64,000 nt of DNA, taken from assembly GCA_033182465.1 (NCBI GenBank), contig CP137328.1, forward strand, positions 124,001 through 188,000, read 5' to 3'. Position numbers and translations under genes: made by a program. The DNA comes from Sanghuangporus weigelae (taxonomy: Eukaryota > Basidiomycota > Agaricomycetes > Hymenochaetales > Hymenochaetaceae). Numbering within the stretch: the first letter of the stretch is position 1; every line of letters begins with the position of its first letter. Positions 42,715-54,373 of the stretch are shown one piece after another. The notes beneath the pieces are model-generated. The model saw only the letters and a list, made by a program, of their open reading frames with translations. It searched no databases and was not told where the DNA came from.

Positions 42715-45120
42715 TTAGCAGTGATCTCCTTTACTGCCTTTTTCATATATATTGTCACTTGCGACTTCTGTGATTTTTGTCACACAGAACACCTTAAAAT
42801 ATAAAAATCACCATATCTCACTCAATTCTTGACCGCTGTCAGGCTACAAAGTTGCCTGGACATAAACAAGCAGAAATAACACAGGATCGGTCATTATCAT
42901 CAAGCAATAACTCTACGGGACGTGAGATATAAATTCTCGAAACTCAAAGTCAACTCATTCGTAGGTGCTCTATGAGTGCAATTAGGAAAAGAAATATAAA
43001 CATAACGAAGAGAGTCCTTACCAGATGAGCATCGGATGATAGCAATGTGAAACTACTAAGAAGAGTGGTTCCACCCTAGTCGTAACAGTCATCTCGATCA
43101 TGACTCTAATACTGCATTAGGATAAACCAACTTGGATGTCAGTGCAGGCACTCACTGCAGCTGTTCGATAGTGATCCGACGAGGCCTGTGAACCAACCTC
43201 AACACCTTCTTCATGCGACACCACATGTGTGAAAAACATGTAAAAGGGCTGCGAAAAGGCATTTTGAGAAGATAGAAATCGAGAAGACCACGCCGTCACT
43301 CATATATAATTCATACTGAATTGGTCTAAGCTATACAGGGTCTGACAAGCTTCTTTAAGGTCCCCATTCAGAGATATTCAAATCGCTTATTGACCTGAAG
43401 CAGACTGATAATGCGCACCAGAATTGAGAGTATGAGTCTAGATTTGTACAAGACAATTCAGTCTCCCTATCAATGACTACATTACAATGAGTCAATGCTT
43501 AGGCATATATTATGACCAAATCAGGAGGCAGTCCGATCTTCTTTAGGATACCATAAAGAGATATAAGCTTTGGACATGCAGGACAAGAAGCCGAGACAGA
43601 AACCAGATTCTATATTAAGAAGGTCAAACTTAATTTTCTTATATAAGCAAGTGCATTTGAGTTCTATTTTTAGTTTATTTTCTTGGCCTTGCTTTGTAAT
43701 GCTTAATAATGCTTAGTAAGCTCAGCCTATATAAGGCGAGCGAGCGAGTGCACCAAGAGAGAGAGCAACTTAACCTCTAACCACCACCATCTCTCTCCAC
43801 TTTGTTACTTTGTATCTTAAGTCTAAGTGAAGTATTAGTTTTTGTTACTGCTGTATAAATTAGGCAGTCAGTAATAAAGCTAAGGTGTTAATTACTATTG
43901 CTGCATTATTATTTAGTACCCTAGATTTGCAAGCACACAGAGGTGTTTGTCATTGTCTAGCATGGTGCACTCAAGTCAGGTGCTTGTCTGTACCCACCCT
44001 TGCTGAATATTAGTGTTGTGAATTATTTGACATCAGTATATCACTCGGATACGTCATTGAGCAGGTAGCTAGCACTACTTCGGTGTTTGCTGTTAGTATC
44101 TGTTAAGGATAAGTGCGGTTGCTAGTACTGTGAAGAGCACTGCTACTAGGACCGATAACAATTAGCGAGGTTGCTAGAACTGCTACCGGGCTGCTTCTAG
44201 AACCCAGTACACATTAAGTTTGAGTTCAGGATTCTTATCAGCGAATTACCCTTATCATACATTGTCAACCCCAAATCATTCATATCAACTTCCATTATCT
44301 ACCCAATGGCCAAGAGTATTGCACGCAGTCTACGACTTAGTTGCCTATAGCTAAACAAACAACAGGGAAGACTACCCATCTAGACAAATAGACTGGTTGA
44401 CTCTGTGAGAGCACTGTTGAATTTATTCACAAGTCCACTCTCAGCATGACACCGCATTGCCTAATCTAAGCTGCTAAGCTCATATTTTTTGAAAATGTTT
44501 CAAACTCTAACAAGGATGAAGAGAAATAAGCAAAGAATGAGTGAGATATGTTGTAAAAGGCCGATTTTAGACACATCTTTCATGTGCAGTTTTTCCTGCC
44601 CTCATCCCTGCTTCTACAGTCCTATAAGCAAGTCCAAAATGATATGATTATTTTATTTTAAGTTTACAGACTGACTTTGAGCTCTATTCTGTGTTGTATC
44701 TGCTGGTTTGATGCATGTCTGAGCTGAGCTCAAACCTACCTTTTCTCAAGGACCCCCAGACCTCAAAATAAATTTATTCTTAGGAAATCTGATGTCTGTA
44801 AGTTCATATTATACCAATAGCCTCACTTTGGTGCAGTCTAGGTTGTTGTAGCACCCAGTCTGAGGGCAGGAAAAACTGCACATGAAGGAAGTGTCTAAAA
44901 TCGACCTTTTATGACATATCTCACTCATTCTTTGCTCATTTCTCTTCATCCTTGTTGGAGTTTGAAACATATCTTAAAACTATGAATTTAGAAACTTATA
45001 TCATGCAAAACAGTCAAGAATTGAATGAGATATGGAGATTTTTATATTTTGAGGTGTTCTGTGTGACAAAAATCACAGAAGTCGTGAGTGACAATACATA
45101 TGAAAAAGGCAGTAATTACA
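42715..45120. mobile_element. Region bounded by an inverted repeat of about 110 bases; degraded element
   Basis: The left arm (about 42,725-42,835: TACTGCCTTTTTCATAT...CACACAGAACACC...TCAATTCTTGAC) recurs inverted at about 45,005-45,118 with few differences. A second inverted pair of about 100 bases (44,500-44,610 and 44,860-44,975; TTCCTGCCCTCA / TGAGGGCAGGAA) lies inside the right part. No transposase is visible. It is either a degraded DNA transposon holding later insertions or two foldback elements. Confidence 0.5.
43640..44280 (+). mobile_element. LTR-like sequence (possible solo LTR)
   Basis: Has a TATATAAGG box near 43,729, a GAGCGAGCGAG and pyrimidine-rich leader, and an AATAAA signal near 43,870, the order expected in an LTR, and no coding capacity. 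Ends and target duplication were not found, so the limits are guesses. If real, it is a fossil remnant. Confidence 0.3.
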
Positions 45121-45124
45121 TAAT

Positions 45125-45694
45125 TTGATGTTGCCCTTGAAGCCTCATGTTCCCAAACTTATTGCTTTATCCATCGATCGACATCGCACTCGCGGTATCA
45201 CGAGAAGAATGTCAAACTCTAGGTTTTCCCGCAGGATGAAAAGCGAATGGAAGTACACCCCGCCGATGCAGGCGACTCCCTTTTCTGACGAATCATATAC
45301 AGGATTGGAACTGTCTTCTTCTCCATGATAGACCGCTACAGTTTAGAAGCCTGTTCTCAGGTCTCGTGCCCGTTGCTCAGCCAGTGCTGAACGCCTCTCG
45401 AACTTTATACTGCTAGGTTGCGCATTGAAGCTCTATGCTATTTCTAGCATCTGTGGTCTGTATTCTACCCCAATTCCTCGTCTCACTGGAAAGTATAAGT
45501 AGTCTTATTTGAGGTGCGGATGCCACATCAAAACTCTTGAAGAACCCGATTTCACTCGAGGTACAGAAATCTTGCATCTGGTCTCCTCCTGCGGACTGAA
45601 TTACGGTCAGCATTTCTCCATATGTTGCCTCGTTCCACACTGAATTGTGAGTCAAGATGGTATCCACCAATGCATGTAGCAATGCATCTTTCAA
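45125..45694 (-). CDS. Coding-like minus-strand pieces, unknown product
   Basis: The frame 45694-45413 is 93 codons (MLTVIQSAGGDQMQDFCTSS, EIGFFKSFDVASAPQIRLLI). Another open piece at about 45,330-45,150 reads VACIGGVYFHSLFILRENLE and FDILLVIPRVRC. They could be two exons of one gene, but I recognise nothing and cannot fix the intron. The 5' end overlaps the duplication breakpoint upstream of GxGTW copy 2. Confidence 0.3.
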
Positions 45695-45763
45695 TACGCA
45701 AGAGACCCCTCCTCAAGTCAGCTATTTCATTTGGATTCCATTCGGAAACTAATATTGATATAA

Positions 45764-46159
45764 ATGTATGATGAGCAGACAAAACCGGTGACCGTTGAAA
45801 CAGGCAAGAACGAGGAGACCGTTCAGACTGGTTCCGGCCCCATTCAGCGCGTGTCTACCAATCGGATTACGTGCAGATTCGAAGACAAACAAGGCGTGGA
45901 GTACATTTTCTCTGCGCTTTTTGTCCCGGCTTTGCCGGACTTCGCAATCGAGTCAGCGAATCTCGGAAATGAACGTGCAGACGTTCTCGGGAATAATATG
46001 ACTGGAACATGCGATTACTATGGATATGTCGGAAAGAAAGAGATCAAGCTCATGTTCCAGTCCTCGGGTAAGACGATCACGGAAATAACGGGCACTCTTG
46101 TGAAGGAGTTGCGCTCCCGCAACCAGGTTGTAGGAAGCGGAACTTGGAATAGATCTTAG
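45764..46159 (+). CDS. GxGTW-domain protein, copy 2 (domain alone)
   Basis: 131 codons from the first ATG, ending NQVVGSGTWNRS. The domain runs from about residue 35 (RVSTNRITCRF) and includes NNMTGTCDYYGYVG. No N-terminal module is present: homology to copy 1 begins only about 60 bases upstream of this ATG (near 45,703). It is either a solitary-domain gene or a 3' exon left by an incomplete duplication. The domain is intact here, whereas copy 1 carries stops. In copy 1 the bases just before ACAAAACC are probably an intron acceptor (GAGCAG), so this ATG may be fortuitous. Predicted to be beta-rich. Confidence 0.5.
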   Translation: MYDEQTKPVTVETGKNEETVQTGSGPIQRVSTNRITCRFEDKQGVEYIFSALFVPALPDFAIESANLGNERADVLGNNMTGTCDYYGYVGKKEIKLMFQSSGKTITEITGTLVKELRSRNQVVGSGTWNRS

Positions 46160-47383
46160 GTAGGTGTTCATTTCTTATCAAGTTTACTATATTCAGGAGT
46201 CTCTTGTAGTGTTCTACTGCCTCCCGCTTATATTCGAGATCTAAATCGATTCATTCTGGCGAATATAGTGAAGTATACTTGTGTTTGATCGTTGCTGTAC
46301 ACCTCTTCTGAGTATAAACAATAAAAGATTGTTCCTGTTACATATGACTGCCAAGTGCCAAACATAAGAGTGCAGTTCAAGCCAAAATGTTGTTACAGTT
46401 AGAATACGAGCCGAAATAACTGATGTTCGAATCGGAATAGAGCAGGACGAGACGTTCCTCGAACAGGTTCGCGAAGGCGAAGAAGACGAGTGTGATGAGG
46501 AAACAAAATCAACAGACATTCCCAGTGCAAAGAAAGACATCCTAACCTTCTCAGTCGAGGACGATCTAGGTGCCTCAACGGAGGACACCTAAGCCGAACG
46601 CGAGCTAAGCGAAGCTGGTGTTTCAGCTGATGCAAGTGGTATAGGCATAAATACGAGCAGGATCCCGACGCGCAAACGAACTTTGCCGGTTGTCCGAGCA
46701 TTGCCTTGCACCTAAAGACTTACGTAGCATCCCATTCGCTACTCAATCAGCACCATAATAAAAAAGATCGTTAGATGCTTTGCTTGCCAGTCCCTGGTTT
46801 AGATCAACCTCAAGGAGTCTCCTATGAAACCGCGAGCTGATGCGTTCCGCGTGTTTTGATGTAAAATTCTAGCAGGGCGGTTGATGCGTGGTGCGCACGA
46901 TGTCTAGCAAGCTTTCGGCGTGCGGGATTCATATCTAGTAGAGAAAATTAATAGTGAGAAGGAGCGTGAAACCGTGAGGTAGCCCTGCACTCTCCGACAA
47001 GCAAACACATTTTCGTCAATAGCAATCAAGTTTGAGCAGTGTATCTAATCCATGGAAGTCACGACATTAGCAAGGCTTCGGTGCGGGCTATTCACGCCTT
47101 ACAAAGAAGATAGATTTATGGGTATTACCTTAAGCTACCTTGAAGCAACGCGTTTCCGCCGGTCGTAATCATCTGATGTCCAGCCCATCCAGACTACCGC
47201 ATGTAATGCGCAGTCAATTGCTTCTCTTCTTTCTGCAATACAAGAAATGGACGCTTGAGCCGTTTCATGGCGATGCCGAATCATTTGCCATTGGGAAAAG
47301 TCCTTTCATTCTGGACTTTCATGCTACCAATACAAGGCAAAATCAAATACATGACAGCGAGTGAGAATCGTGAAGAATAATTT
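46160..47383. other. No clear gene; duplicated 3' flank and an acidic open stretch
   Basis: The first 200 bases match the 3' flank of copy 6 at 60.9-61.1 kb, so the duplications carried downstream DNA too. A plus-strand frame at about 46,396-46,592 reads acidic peptides (FLEQVREGEEDECDEETKS) and may be a gene end of unknown origin. The remainder shows nothing. Confidence 0.4.
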
Positions 47384-49166
47384 CTACGTGCTGTTCCAAA
47401 TACCCGATCCTATAATTCGGTTCATACTCTCCTGATGTGAAGCGTCTAGGTATCCAATGATCACGGTCCCGTTATCTAGGGTGAGCGTATACGAATCGAC
47501 TCCAACGAAGCCCGAGTAACCTTGCGTCCCGGTCAACTCGTCGGTATTGTCATAAAAAATCTGTGCTGGTTTCGAAGAGAACTGAGGCAGGCCTGAACTA
47601 GTCGACGCATCAAATGTCATCCGATAGCCGTCCACGGTGAAATCGCACCTGAGCCTATCGGACGACATGTGCTGAGCAGTCCCACCGGCTTTGAACTTTC
47701 TTTGAGGTGAAGTTTCATCTAGAAGAATAGCATGAGGACTATGACGTATATATTTATATCAGGGAGAGAATCTACCTATTAAGGACACAGAGTCTCTATC
47801 TGCTCGCTGTGATTCTGGTGGTTGTTCTATACATGTCGTATTCGTGGTGAAACGACTTGCTTGTCTGTCCATCTGCCGAAGCTCCCTTAATAATGTGTCG
47901 ATATCCGGTCTCATCGACGACTCCTCCCAACAACGTTGGCACATGCGGGAGAGAGATCGATTCGCTGTTGGCCACATTTCAAGGTCTCTCGGCCAGGAAG
48001 GTAACTTTCCATCTATTATCGCGAGCAGAACTTGCACTTCTGTCGTCAAATTTTCGTAAGGTTGATGTCTCGTGAGAAGAGCCTGATGGGATATTACGAG
48101 TTGCCTTCTCACGACTATTGAAAAAGCTAGCTCACGTATACGGTCATTCCGAATGCCCAAACGTCTGATGACTCTGTGTGAGACGAGTTTTCCTTAAATA
48201 GTTCTTTCGACATATATCGTACGGTGCCACGTACTCCACCGGTCGTTGTAGTGTTACTAATCGGGTACGTTGCGGTTTTGTCGAGGATCCGAGATATTCC
48301 AAAGTCGCAGAGAAGCGGTTTGCACGCATCATCAATCAAGACATTATCCTATTCAGTTTATGTGATCAGCATATGTCTTGGGATCAATAAAGAAAAGCGC
48401 TGGGTGTATACCGGCTTGATGTCCGAATGGACGATTTTCTGTGCGTGCAAGTAAGCGATGCCTTCCGCAATTCCGGATATCTATTCCGGACGTCAGCCTG
48501 GCTGAAGGGCTGAAAAAAAGACATCCTCACCAATTGTACAATGTCCACAGAAGGTTTGCTTTCCAAATAGCCGAGAACAGTGCCGTTTGTCGACCAAGGA
48601 GATATCAGACACGGATAGTTTTCATCGACGTAGAGCCCCATCAGACGTAAGATCCGAGGGTGATCCAGCTTTGACCATATATACAGCTCTCTTGCAAGCG
48701 TCTCATCGCATGGAAAAGCATCAATCGCACTGCATAGACGCGTTAGCAATAAAGAGCGCACCTTCTCAGAGCTCCCATTTCTCATCGCATGAGTTCGCAG
48801 CTTTTTCACTGCGACCTTGCACGTCTTTCCGTTTGAAAGTGACAAACTGCCTAGAAAGAGATCACTTGTGCCACCATGACCGACTTGTCTACCAATTTCG
48901 ACATTGCTTTCTGTAAGATCTAAATGCCTGCATTTCTCCAAAAGCTTGCGCACGGTGTCGGGATAAGCCGTGTTATCAGTCGCGTTTTCATGACTTTTGT
49001 CGTTTCGAGATGTACTTCCAGGGCCTTGCAGAAAGCTGCCCTGCATAAGAGAAAAAGTAGCTCGAAGACATAGACAGAGGTAAGTGCCTAAAGCGCTACT
49101 CGGGGCTACGTAGTCGAGAGACCGTGAGAAGTCGTTGCATAATAAACGCATATCAATTTGCACCAC
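47384..49166 (-). CDS. Protein kinase with a C-terminal GxGTW domain (copy 3)
   Basis: Five exons (49166-48531, 48480-48412, 48348-48136, 48082-47776, 47718-47384) with GT...AG introns of 50-63 bases sum to 1,560 bases and an exact 519-residue frame. The kinase has a glycine loop (GRQVGHGGTSDLFLG), lysine motif (VAVKKL), catalytic loop HSDIKPDNVLID, DFG (LCDFGISR), an activation segment ending RYMSKEL and SDVWAFGM. It resembles the tyrosine-kinase-like Ser/Thr kinases expanded in mushrooms; HSD replaces HRD. The last intron joins the kinase tail (DSVSLI) in frame to a domain with CDFTVDGYRMTFDAS, ELTGTQGYSGFVG and terminal IIGSGIWNST. Without that intron the kinase would stop 5 codons later. 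The gene lies head-to-head with the NLR gene. Confidence 0.75.
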
Positions 49167-49734
49167 CGTTCTTTTTTAATCCGTCACCGTGTTCATGCTT
49201 GCTTTTCCCCTAATGACTTTTAAGTATGTTCCGTTTATGCATCATTGGATACCAGAAGCTACGGGGAATACTGTGTTCTGCATAACGGCAGAGTCTGTGG
49301 CTTCTCCTGTTCTAATTTGCGACTCGTTTGTTTAATGCTGGTAACATCATGCGCCACTTCTGCAGTACATGTTCCGGAATTAATGACTTTGTTTCTCTTC
49401 ACATTTCATTTTCATCGGCTTGCGCAACCGGCTCTCTTCGGGCAGCGACTTAACATCTTGGATAAGATGCTCGTCTTCGCTGAGTGCATAGGCCAACGCT
49501 TGCATGCCTCCCCCTACGTCGACCCCGCACGATTCGGCGGATGAGTGAGCAACCAATATCCGCAATTGCTTGCGCTAATTGACCTGTTTCGTTCCTAGTT
49601 TCATCCATATTCAAAGTACGAGGGTTAGACCTCATTTTTGGGCCTGAGCAATTGACACCGTTCTATAGATATAAAGGCGAGTCTCGAAGAGCGAAGGAAG
49701 AAATGCACTTTCTTTCTCACACTAAAGGTGGACG
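49167..49734. promoter_or_regulatory. Divergent promoter region between the kinase and NLR genes
   Basis: About 570 bases between the two divergent starts. On the plus strand TATAAAG at 49670-49676 lies about 60 bases before the NLR start. A minus-strand open stretch at 49,380-49,565 (GVDVGGGMQALAYALSEDEH) could be a small extra gene but is unsupported. Confidence 0.45.
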
Positions 49735-52700
49735 ATGGGCGTACATTCAAGTCAAGTAGGTATAGGAAAGGGGAAGAAATCGAATGGGCTATCGAAGAGT
49801 GAGTGATTGCCACCGATACTCTGTCTCAAAGCAAAATAAATAACAGAATTGCAGAAAATTCAGGTCAAATTCGAAACTCAGCGTCTGTCTCATACAACGT
49901 CGACTCTTTCTTCCGAACAAGAAAACCGTTTTTCCTGATTTTGACGTGAAGGAACTACGTGTAAATACTATCTTTGGCATTCCTCCCCTTGGATCTTCAA
50001 GAGCTCGCATCACTGTAGAAAGCAAGGGCTCCGGACCGGTATGGACTATCTGAACTCGGGCGATTTGAGGACTGACCATCCGAATTTCTAGTTTGTCGAT
50101 GTCATCCGGCGTCTTCTAGAGGAATCACAACAACGATTGTCTACCATGAAAGTATTTTTGGAGAAACTTGGGAAGGCTTGCGAGGTTCTGAACCGGATCA
50201 CTCGCTATGTCGAACCCATGGCCGATGTACGTCAATTACAAGTTGATTATTATGAGAGCATCATGGCTCATTCTCCAGCAGATTCATCCTGCTGTCAGCG
50301 CTGCCGTTTCTGCCGTCACTCTGTTGTGTGAAGTTCGCGATTCAGCCTCAAGTCTTATGGACGTACAACTGCTAATCATTTATTTTCAGGTGTGCAAAAG
50401 GCAACATGAAGTCCATGCAGCAGCAACGAGTCTCATTTCGGATATATCTTCTTTCTTACCCTTCGCAGATCTCCCTGAGGGCCGCTTGCAGAGCACGATT
50501 GTCGAAAGAACGGCCTCTGACATACTCACGCATTTTGAGAAAGTTATTCGATCGATAATCAAGTATTCATCGGAGACGACTCTAGGCATGTTGCACCATC
50601 AAATGTCCTGTACTATTAACGTGAAATCTGATTCGGCTAACCTGTCAGGTGATCTACTTGGGGATCGAATGGGAGAAATAGACTCTTATAGAGAGGAGTT
50701 CGGGAAACTTAAGGAAACCTTCCAATGGTCCATCAGGGTCGAGACATGGAAAACTGCACTGAAGATCGGTATGATGTCCTCACTTTCATCCCTACCACTT
50801 ACGCATATTTTTGTAGATTCGAGGACTGAGCATCTCATCCTGTCTCAGCTTCATCCAGCTCTAAATGCGTTTTACGACGCGGAGAAGTTGTGCCTCGAGA
50901 ATACGAGAAGGGATGTACTTCTCAAAATCAAGGAATGGTCTTCTCGAGGATCCGGTCTCTTCTGGTTGTATGGAGTAGAAGGCACCGGAAAAACAACCAT
51001 ATCTCACACGGTGGCTCGTTCCCTCAACGAGGAAGATCGTCTTGCGGCTTGCTTCTTCTGGGACAAGAATGACCGAGATCGTCGACAAGCGGAGAGGCTT
51101 CTCCCGACGCTGTCCTATCAACTAGCAAAATGGCATGTTGATTATCGCGCTGCAGTTCTCGATGTCCTTGAAAGCCATGACGAGCGAGCCATTCACACAG
51201 GATTAGGATCACAATTTGAAATTCTCTTCAAGAACCCTTTCAGTAAGCTAACCCAAAGCAAATTCTCGGAGCCTCGACCTCCTCGTGAGCAACATTTGGT
51301 CATCGTGCTCGATGGTTTGGACGAGTCGTGCGATTCTATACCTGCGAGGCGAGCTCTAGCTGGTTTTGTGAGAGATCTTTCGACTCTGGTCCCTTGGCTT
51401 AAAGTGTTCATCAGCAGTAGAAGACCACCGGAACTTGAAGATTGCTTCGTGGTCGACGACTCAAGTCACTTGGGCCTCGACTATCCACCTTACGATCTAC
51501 GAGGAGAGATAGAGGGGCTCGTAGCACAATCGTCTATTGAACAGCAAGTCGATGGGAATACCTTCGCCTGCGACATACTCTATAAACGATTTATCAACAA
51601 CGTGATAGACTCACAGCGTCATGACGTCGACACGATGCCCCTAGTTCGAAACGTACTCGCAGTCGCTTCTTGCAGCGCTTTGAACAGGCCGTTGACCGAG
51701 AATGCCCTCGTTCATTTCTTGAGACCCTTTCATCCCGAGCTTACCGCCGACGCGTTCCACGATAGCATCACTTCCCTGAAACCCATATTATTCGCAAACG
51801 CGGAATGCACGCTTCATCTGATTTTCCCGTTGAAATCCTTCCTTGGGTTCATGTCCAACCGCGTCAGGTCCGGATGGATTTCTGTTGACGTCGGCTCAAT
51901 CAATATCGCAATTGCACGCCGATGCCTCGATACGATGCGAATCGGTCTCAAGTTCAACATTTGCGACCTAGAGTCGTCGTACCTTGAGAATAAGGCTGTA
52001 TCGGACTTAGCGTGCAGGGTCAAGGAGAACATCCCAGAAAAACTGCAATATAGCTGCTCGTACTGGATGGAACACATTGCACAGGGGGGAGATGTGCACG
52101 TCTTAAAAGGCTTCGTGATAGACCTGCTTGGTTCTCCCAGGTCTTTATATTGGATCGAGGTGTTAAGCTTACTATCTGATCTGGAGGTGGGGAAAGACAC
52201 GCTTCTGAAGTGTCGAGAGTTGTTCCAGGTGAGAAGTGTACTGAACGAATTCATAAGGTTTTCTCCCTAACAAAACAACTCGCTAGGATAATTCAGAAAT
52301 TATAACAGCTGCTACAGAATTATCAGCTTTTCTCGACGATTTTCACCACGCCGTAAAAACGAGTACGCCGCATGTCTACGTATCTGCATTATCGTGGAGA
52401 ATCGAGAATTCCTTCATTCATAAGTGTCTTGGATCCGACTTCCGATGTCACTTCCCCTTACTTTCCGAGGATTCCGCGACATCTACCGAGCCACGGGACA
52501 CATTTTGGGTAGTCCGTGACACTAAGCGAGATTGGAATGCGGTCAGATTTGCTAATGCCGTTACGCACTCGCCTAATAGAAAGAGAATAGCGTCCGGTCG
52601 TGAAGATGGAACGATTAGGATTTGGGACGCGCAGACTGGCTCTCCAATAGGAAATCCCAAGAAGGGACACGAGTCCTTCGTCCGTGCGGTCGCGTATTCT

Positions 52701-53642
52701 CCGGATGGTACAAAACTGATGTCTGGTTCAGATGATGGAGTCTTGCGTATTTGGGATGCGGACGGTTTGGACCCATTAGGAGAACCACCCAAGGTCAATC
52801 CAGGCTATATCTCAGCACTGCAATTCTCTCCGGATGGAATGAGAGTTGCCTCAGCGGGCGCAGCGTTGAGAATTTGGGATGCGCAGAGTGGGGAGACAGT
52901 TTGCGAGCCTTGGTCTGTGACCACCGGTAACAAGCGATACATCATTAATTGTTTGCGATACTCTGCGGATGGCAGTAAAATCGTTGTTGGCTGCCAAGAC
53001 AGAACCGTCAGAGTCTGTGACGCATCAGATTGCCGCCAGATTGGAAATCCCTTCCGTGGTCACGACGGTCCAGTGACAGCCGTTTCGTTCTTCTCAGACG
53101 GAAATCGCATCGTTTCTGCATCAGACAGTGGAGATGTCATTCTATGGAATTGTAGTACCGGCGATCGCATCTGTGCTACTTTGAAAGGCCACTCAACGAG
53201 CGTCACCTCTCTCGAGTTCTCTTTGGATGGACAAAATATTATTTCAGGTTCCCCGGACGGGACGCTGATAATTTGGGATGCGCATAGTGGTGATCAGAAG
53301 CAACTAGTTAGATGCGGAGAAGAGTTTTGGGACCCGGAAATGCATTGCTACATGACTATTCCTACCTGGTGGCCTGCAATGATAGCTCCTACGTCGAAGT
53401 CTGTCCTCCCCTCATTTCGACCTGAACCTGGACCATTGGTATTGGAAGACGATGGATGGATACGGACTGCAGATGGAAGTTTGATATTATGGGTTCCTTT
53501 GGATTATCGCCCTTTTCTGCAACATCTCAGCAAGTCTCGCACGGATAAAGGATCAGAACAGGGAAGGAGGCTTGATTGGAGATATATCTATCGTGGACAG
53601 AGTTGGGTCTCTATATATGAACGAACCCACATTACTTTCTGA
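49735..53642 (+). CDS. NACHT-WD40 NLR-type receptor
   Basis: Five exons, approximately 49735-49799, 49857-50038, 50092-50226, 50282-52228 and 52287-53642, give about 1,230 residues. The N-terminal region is the helical type that precedes NACHT in mushroom NLRs (FVDVIRRLLEESQQRL, IHPAVSAAVSAVTLLCE). The NACHT ATPase has Walker A GVEGTGKTT and Walker B LVIVLDGLDES. The C-terminus has about six WD40 repeats (GTIRIWDAQTG, DGVLRIWDADG, GTLIIWDAHSG) and the usual ending DGWIRTADGSLILWVP. Fungal NLRs are implicated in non-self recognition and programmed cell death. Exon 1 boundaries are the least certain. A 27-base stretch at about 50,360-50,390 looks intron-like but is in frame and was kept. Confidence 0.85.
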
Positions 53643-53983
53643 TCTCTCTTGCAGCGCCTGCAGAAATTATCACATTGTACTGTCTTCATCGTTCGACAAA
53701 TATATACTTTAAAATAATTACCATATTATGTAATATGGTGATCGGAAGCCCAGCCTATGGGATATCCGATGTTCAGCTTATTATGAATATTGTTCGAAGA
53801 AGTCAATTGCAATAATTTGAATTTTAGGGATTGAAGGGTCATGCAGAGCGACCACGATATTCTTTATAAATTTGATTCGACTGTGCAAGTTGTGCGACAT
53901 GATCGAGATTGGAAAAAAAAGGAAATTCTGGATAAACGTAATTTAGCTCAGATTCCATAACTTAGTAGTGTTTCAACATACTA
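53643..53983. other. Intergenic, with a short perfect palindrome
   Basis: ACCATATTATGTAATATGGT near 53,720 is a perfect 20-base palindrome. No gene. Confidence 0.4.
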
Positions 53984-54373
53984 TTAGGTGCTCATCCAAG
54001 TTCCGGAACCCTGGACTTGGTTCTTTGCGCTGAGCGAGTTATTGAGTTCTCCCCTGATGAATGCAAGCGTCCTCTCGCCATCCGCAATCGTAATCTCGTA
54101 GTCACTCTGACCAATGTAGCCGCTGTATCTGTACGTCCCGGTCAATTCGTCTGCATCGTTGTACTGTATGATCGCGCTTTTCGACGTGAATGCTGCCATT
54201 GCGGGGCTCAATGTCGCATCAAACGTCATTTGATATCCATCGATGACAAAGCTACAGGAAATGCGGTTGCGCGACATTCGGGTTACCGTCCCTTTCGCCT
54301 CGTAGGCCATTGGGCCCTCTACTTCGTCGATTAATTCTGATGTCACTGGCAAGCATGTTGAGATTGGTTGCAA
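53984..54373 (-). CDS. GxGTW-domain protein, copy 4 (domain alone or last exon)
   Basis: The open frame covers one complete domain: NRISCSFVIDGYQMTFDATL, ELTGTYRYSGYIGQSDYEIT and terminal NQVQGSGTWMST. The frame opens without an ATG at its 5' end; the first ATG gives MAYEAKGTVTRMSRN. A splice acceptor-like CATCAG sits just upstream (near 54,340), as in the exon organisation of the other copies, so missing 5' exons are likely. I found neither an N-terminal module nor a kinase upstream. The copy follows the NLR gene and converges with it. Confidence 0.55.
   Translation of the reverse strand: MQPISTCLPVTSELIDEVEGPMAYEAKGTVTRMSRNRISCSFVIDGYQMTFDATLSPAMAAFTSKSAIIQYNDADELTGTYRYSGYIGQSDYEITIADGERTLAFIRGELNNSLSAKNQVQGSGTWMST

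Noticed and set aside
50360-50392. A 27-base intron in the NLR gene (GTACAA...TTTCAG)
   Set aside because: It is shorter than other introns here and is in frame without a stop, so reading through is simpler. It remains possible.
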